A stretch of 9,378 nt of DNA from an uncultured Lachnospiraceae bacterium (lineage in GTDB: Bacteria > Bacillota > Clostridia > Lachnospirales > Lachnospiraceae). The DNA is taken from assembly GCA_947594335.1 (NCBI GenBank), contig CANQEC010000082.1, positions 1 to 9,378 on the forward strand, in the 5' to 3' direction. The notes beneath the pieces were generated by a model. It saw only the letters and a list, made by a program, of their open reading frames with translations. It was not told the origin of the DNA and searched no databases. A program made the translations under genes and the position numbers. This document shows positions 6,756 to 9,378 of this stretch, in pieces; the first letter of the stretch is position 1; every line of letters begins with the position of its first letter.

Positions 6756-7112
6756 TCACCTGGCGGCCAGCTTTTCTTCCCATTCGCTTTCCTTAAATCC
6801 GACCAGCACAAAATCCTCCCCCACGACCAGCGGCCTCTTTACAAGCATCCCGTCCGTGGCAAGAAGCGCGGTCTGCTCCTGCTCGCTCATCGTCGGAAGT
6901 TTCTCCTTCAATCCCAGTTCGCGGTACTGAATCCCGCTTGTGTTAAAAAAGCGTTTCAGAGGAAGTCCGCTTTTCTGATGCCAGAGCTGCAGCTCCTCCG
7001 CAGTCGGATTTTCCTCTTTTATATGGCGGTCCGTATAAGCGACGCCGTGATCGTCCAGCCATTTCTTCGCCTTTCTGCAGGTTGAGCATTTCGGGTATTC
7101 TATCAATAACAT
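6756..7112 (-). CDS. Spx/ArsC family thioredoxin-fold protein (YusI-like)
   Basis: A 118-residue cytosolic protein of the ArsC/Spx/MgsR/YffB family. The N-terminus MLLIEYPKCSTCRKA has a CxxC redox pair (Cys9, Cys12), as in Spx and many ArsC-like reductases. FFNTSG (55-60), YRELGLKEKL (63-72) and the GMLVKRP signature (88-94, with the family's cis-Pro at 94) give the glutaredoxin-like fold. The pattern is nearest to B. subtilis YusI-type proteins, annotated loosely as arsenate reductase family; no arsenic genes are nearby, so arsenate reduction is doubtful. Transcriptional control through RNA polymerase, as for Spx, is possible but not shown. The start is supported by GGAGG seven bases before the ATG. 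It is the first gene of a probable two-gene operon with the alkyltransferase-like gene, driven from the promoter at 7247-7275. Confidence 0.9.
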   Translation of the reverse strand: MLLIEYPKCSTCRKAKKWLDDHGVAYTDRHIKEENPTAEELQLWHQKSGLPLKRFFNTSGIQYRELGLKEKLPTMSEQEQTALLATDGMLVKRPLVVGEDFVLVGFKESEWEEKLAAR

Positions 7113-7213
7113 ATGCGTTCCTCCCTGGTCATGTTTTTATCCGCGTTCGGTAATCTCACAAAATACGGCAGTATCTCCTTTTGATAACCGGTCCTTCCTC
7201 ATGCCGGCAGCCA

Positions 7214-7231
7214 TTTTGCGCCGCCGCAAAA
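7214..7231. repeat. Perfect palindrome TTTTGCG-N4-CGCAAAA in the leftward leader
   Basis: Seven-base arms TTTTGCG and CGCAAAA flank CCGC. It lies about 10 to 25 bases downstream of the expected start from the leftward promoter. It may act as a repressor operator or as an RNA hairpin at the 5' end of the Spx/ArsC-like mRNA. No known regulator is recognised from it. Confidence 0.5.
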
Positions 7232-7246
7232 ACACAGTCTTTCCGT

Positions 7247-7275
7247 ATTATATACCAGCTTTCCACGGTTTTCCA
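7247..7275 (-). promoter_or_regulatory. Promoter for the Spx/ArsC-like operon
   Basis: On the - strand TGGAAA (7270-7275; four of six to TTGACA) is followed after 17 bases by a perfect TATAAT (7247-7252). Transcription would start near 7240, giving a leader of about 128 bases that contains the palindrome at 7214-7231. Confidence 0.6.
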
Positions 7276-7339
7276 TAAAATTTCTGCGTTTTTTTCATAT
7301 TATGCTTTTCCGGTTCACACACCGTTATCCCGCGGCACA

Positions 7340-7351
7340 GAACCTCTGTTT
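7340..7351. promoter_or_regulatory. LexA-like SOS operator upstream of dinB
   Basis: GAAC-CTCT-GTTT matches the Gram-positive LexA (DinR) core GAAC-N4-GTTC except at the last base. It overlaps the -35 box of the dinB promoter, where a bound repressor would block polymerase. DinB-type polymerases are often LexA-controlled, which supports the call, but the flanking bases do not match the full CGAACRNRYGTTYC consensus. Confidence 0.4.
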
Positions 7352-7378
7352 GCGCCGCGGCGGATCTTATGCTATGAT
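7350..7378 (+). promoter_or_regulatory. Promoter for dinB with extended -10
   Basis: TTGCGC (7350-7355; only three of six to TTGACA) is followed after 17 bases by TATGAT (7373-7378; five of six to TATAAT). A TG one base before the -10 box makes an extended -10 that can compensate for the weak -35. Initiation near 7385 leaves about 74 bases before the start codon. Confidence 0.5.
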
Positions 7379-7458
7379 ACACAAAAGGAAGTCTCCGTAT
7401 CCGGAATTCTCCTCCCACAAAAATCAGGCTGTTCTGCCAGCGAAAAGAAGGTGATCTC

Positions 7459-8904
7459 TTGCCGACCATATTTCATATTGATGTAAATTCCGCGTTTTTA
7501 AGCTGGACCGCGATCGAAAAGCTGAAGGAAGACCCTTCTTCTCCTGATCTGCGCACGATTCCCTCGATCATCGGGGGAGATGAGAAGAGCCGGCACGGGA
7601 TCGTCCTCGCAAAATCGATTCCCGCAAAAAAATTCGGCATCCGGACAGCGGAGCCTGTGGCTTCCGCCTTCCGCAAGTGCCCGAATCTGCACATGGAGCC
7701 GCCCGACCACGAACTTTACAAAAGAAGAAGCAGGGAACTAATGTCTCTGCTTCACACTTACACACCCGATATCCAGCAGGTGTCCATCGATGAATGCTAC
7801 CTCGATTTCACACCGATCGCGCACCGGTTCCCTTCGGCCCTGTCAGCCGCCAAAGAGATCGCCTCCAGAATACGCTGCGAACTGGGGTTTACCGTCAACA
7901 TCGGGATCGCGCCGAATAAACTTCTCGCAAAGATGGCAAGCGATTTTGAGAAACCGGACCGCATACACACACTTTTTCCCGATGAGATTCCGGTCAAAAT
8001 GTGGCCGCTTCCTGTCGGGGAACTCTTTATGGTCGGCCATTCAAGCGCGGAACGGCTGGCCGGACTCGGCATCCGCACAATCGGAGATCTTGCCCACGCG
8101 GATCCCGCGTTTCTGAAACTGCATTTTAAGAGCCATGGCATCGACATGTGGGAACACGCGAACGGGATTGACCGCTCCTTCGTTGATTCAAAGGAACACG
8201 AGCTGAAAGGGGTCGGCAATTCCACCACGCTCTCCGAGGATATCACCCGCGCCGAAGATGCCCGGAAAATACTCCTGAAGCTGGCGGAGAAGGTGTCGCG
8301 CCGGCTTCGGAAGGCAAAGCAGATCGCCGGAACCGTTACCGTTGAGATCAAATACAGCACGTTTCAGTCCTGCTCCAGACAGATGCAGCCGCTGACGCCG
8401 GTTAATACGACCGACACACTCTATCAGTATTCCTGCCAGCTCTTTGACGAGCTGTGGAACGGCTCTCCTGTCCGTCTGCTCGGAATACGCACAACAAAGC
8501 TGATGCCCGAGGACACCCCGGTACAGCTTTCCCTGTTCGATTTCGGAGTCGGAGTTTCGATCTCCCCAAAAGAAGAAACCGCCTCCGCCGGGGAAACTGC
8601 GCAAAACACGCGTCATGATCCCTCAAAGCCCGGGGCGCCGGGCAGCCCGGAAAATTCTACCCGGATACGGGAAACCAAAAACGCAGCCAGCGCCGGGCAG
8701 TCTCCTGCCCGCTCATCGGCAAAAAGGCAGAAACAGCCGGATAACCGGCGCCAGACCGCCTTCGGCGCCGTTCAGAACGCGGAAATTTCAAGCCGCCAGA
8801 AACGCCTCAGCAAGGCCGTCGATCAGATACGCCAAAAATTCGGAAACGACGCCATTGTGCGCGGATCACTGCTGAACACAAAAACTCCAAAGGATCCGCC
8901 CTGA
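7459..8904 (+). CDS. dinB: Y-family DNA polymerase IV with long low-complexity tail insert
   Basis: A 481-residue translesion polymerase that copies past damaged bases with low fidelity. DVNSAF (8-13) gives the catalytic Asp8 and the steric-gate Phe13. SIDECYLDF (109-117) gives the catalytic Asp111 and Glu112. A helix-hairpin-helix stretch lies at about 183-213. The little-finger domain ends in QLSLFD (356-361), a typical beta-clamp binding motif. A Ser/Ala/Pro/Lys/Arg/Gln-rich stretch without a clear fold follows (about 364-445), then the tail KRLSKAVDQIRQKFGNDAIV (448-467), which in clostridial homologues normally follows the clamp motif much more closely. The protein is thus longer than the usual 350-420. 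The start is TTG (7459-7461) with AAGGTGAT just upstream; no in-frame ATG gives the conserved N-terminus. The gene stands alone, convergent with the abgB-like gene and preceded by a LexA-like box. Confidence 0.93.
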   Translation: MPTIFHIDVNSAFLSWTAIEKLKEDPSSPDLRTIPSIIGGDEKSRHGIVLAKSIPAKKFGIRTAEPVASAFRKCPNLHMEPPDHELYKRRSRELMSLLHTYTPDIQQVSIDECYLDFTPIAHRFPSALSAAKEIASRIRCELGFTVNIGIAPNKLLAKMASDFEKPDRIHTLFPDEIPVKMWPLPVGELFMVGHSSAERLAGLGIRTIGDLAHADPAFLKLHFKSHGIDMWEHANGIDRSFVDSKEHELKGVGNSTTLSEDITRAEDARKILLKLAEKVSRRLRKAKQIAGTVTVEIKYSTFQSCSRQMQPLTPVNTTDTLYQYSCQLFDELWNGSPVRLLGIRTTKLMPEDTPVQLSLFDFGVGVSISPKEETASAGETAQNTRHDPSKPGAPGSPENSTRIRETKNAASAGQSPARSSAKRQKQPDNRRQTAFGAVQNAEISSRQKRLSKAVDQIRQKFGNDAIVRGSLLNTKTPKDPP

Positions 8905-8932
8905 AACTCATACGCAGGCCCAGGCATAAAAA

Positions 8933-8955
8933 CCAGCTGCTGACGCAGCACCTGG
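8933..8955. repeat. Imperfect hairpin just downstream of dinB
   Basis: CCAG-c-TGCTG pairs with CAGCA-c-CTGG around the loop ACG: nine pairs with one C-C mismatch. It begins 28 bases after the dinB stop. No T-run follows. It may be part of the dinB 3' end structure together with the next hairpin. Confidence 0.45.
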
Positions 8956-8965
8956 ATAGCGCAGA

Positions 8966-8995
8966 CGAGCAGGAGGAAAAACCGCCTCCTGCTCG
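8966..8995. terminator. Strong 11-pair hairpin between convergent genes, possible bidirectional terminator
   Basis: CGAGCAGGAGG and CCTCCTGCTCG form a perfect 11-pair GC-rich stem around an eight-base loop AAAAACCG. It lies between the convergent dinB and abgB-like genes, where a shared terminator is expected. Neither strand has a T-run after the stem, so termination by the intrinsic mechanism would be atypical. It may instead protect mRNA 3' ends. Confidence 0.45.
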
Positions 8996-9044
8996 ATTCA
9001 CGCGAATGTAATCCGGCAAAATTCAAAAGGCTTCGGTCACATCC

Positions 9045-9070
9045 GCTTCAGATGAAAGCTTCAGATGAAA
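9045..9070. repeat. Two perfect tandem copies of a 13-base unit
   Basis: GCTTCAGATGAAA occurs twice head to tail, 22 bases past the end of the abgB-like gene. It is probably a slippage duplication. Each unit contains the short inverted arms TTCA/TGAA. No function is suggested. Confidence 0.7.
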
Positions 9071-9091
9071 ATTTCGGTCCCAAACCGCCGC

Positions 9092-9378
9092 TCAGTCCGG
9101 GATCACAGGTTTCGCGTCCTTTGGAATCGGACAGACATAGCCCTGCGCCGTCCTTTTTTCAAATTCCTCCCGCGCTTCCTTTAAAATTTCAGGCTTCATC
9201 AGAAGATCGATTGCCGACGCAGCCAGCACCTTGCCGGCGCACAGGGCTGCTTTATGTCCGATCTCCGTCCGGCCGCAGGAGACATTCTGCCAGCTGTGTC
9301 CGGGACAGCCGTTCGGCCACGACGCCACATGAATCTGCCCGGTCGGCGCAAGCCAGCTCACGTCACCCACGTCGGTGG
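9092..9378 (-). CDS. AbgB-like M20 amidohydrolase, C-terminal fragment (5' part outside window)
   Basis: The last 95 or so codons of a peptidase-M20-family amidohydrolase resembling AbgB, the subunit that helps cleave p-aminobenzoyl-glutamate. The reading frame stays open to the right edge, starting at TDVGDVSW. Further conserved pieces are the HVASWPNG and PGHSWQ stretches, with the His of PGHSW at the place of the last metal ligand in this family, then IGHKAALCAGKVLAASAIDLL and the closing YVCPIPKDAKP. The true start lies outside the window; a GTG at 9370 is only an internal codon. The metal-binding residues in the first domain cannot be checked. It is convergent with dinB. AbgB-like is a family-level call; related proteins act on other N-acyl amino acids or dipeptides. 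Confidence 0.88.
   Translation of the reverse strand, partial: TDVGDVSWLAPTGQIHVASWPNGCPGHSWQNVSCGRTEIGHKAALCAGKVLAASAIDLLMKPEILKEAREEFEKRTAQGYVCPIPKDAKPVIPD

Larger units (their letters stand above)
7113..7458. other. Divergent regulatory region between the Spx/ArsC-like gene and dinB
   Basis: This 346-base region contains a leftward promoter (7247-7275), a palindrome just downstream of it (7214-7231), a tiny reading frame in the leftward leader (7137-7214), and a rightward promoter with a LexA-like site (7340-7378). No other gene of credible length is seen. Confidence 0.6.

Noticed and set aside
6756..7112. Arsenate resistance gene arsC
   Set aside because: The protein is of the broader Spx/YusI type, with a CxxC pair and no ars genes beside it, so arsenate reduction is not supported.
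1..9378. CRISPR array or rRNA/tRNA genes
   Set aside because: No regularly spaced direct repeats and no rRNA or tRNA signatures were found on either strand.

Overview
The window looks like chromosome of a clostridial Firmicute, most likely Lachnospiraceae-like. This rests on the protein family types (a Clostridia-type DinB, a YusI-like Spx/ArsC protein, an AbgB-like M20 hydrolase, a DDE transposase with the IECTF..LKQQ signature), on AGGAGG-type ribosome binding sites, and on TTGACA/TATAAT-type promoters. No species can be named from the sequence alone.

Layout. (i) 1-812, + strand: a decayed DDE transposase, readable only by crossing three frameshifts and cut by the left window edge. (ii) 897-3368, - strand: one large gene for a PLD-nuclease/SF2-helicase protein with the same domain order as the SauUSI-type modification-dependent (type IV) restriction enzymes. 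A long leader precedes it: a TTGACA-17-TATTCT promoter, a three-helix RNA-like element, and a second hairpin close to the start codon. (iii) 3802-7112, - strand: housekeeping and stress genes read right to left, namely a YusI-like Spx/ArsC protein, a small MGMT-type alkyltransferase domain protein, D-Ala-D-Ala ligase and a MATE efflux pump that ends in a clear intrinsic terminator. (iv) 7113-7458: a divergent promoter region with a LexA-like operator on the dinB side. (v) 7459-8904, + strand: a Y-family DNA polymerase IV with an unusually long low-complexity insert in its tail. (vi) 9092 to the right edge, - strand: the C-terminal end of an AbgB-like amidohydrolase, convergent with dinB across a region of strong hairpins.

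How it fits together. The left third (transposase remnant, helicase-nuclease, AT-rich leader) looks like an accessory segment next to a conserved core. By eye it is more AT-rich than the MATE-ddl-dinB block. The best candidate for an unusual system is the helicase-nuclease with its structured 5' leader: a probable single-protein defence enzyme whose mRNA may carry an unidentified regulatory RNA. In the core, the alkyltransferase-like protein and Pol IV both concern DNA damage, though they are transcribed divergently. Ddl belongs to peptidoglycan precursor synthesis and the MATE pump to drug or metabolite efflux.
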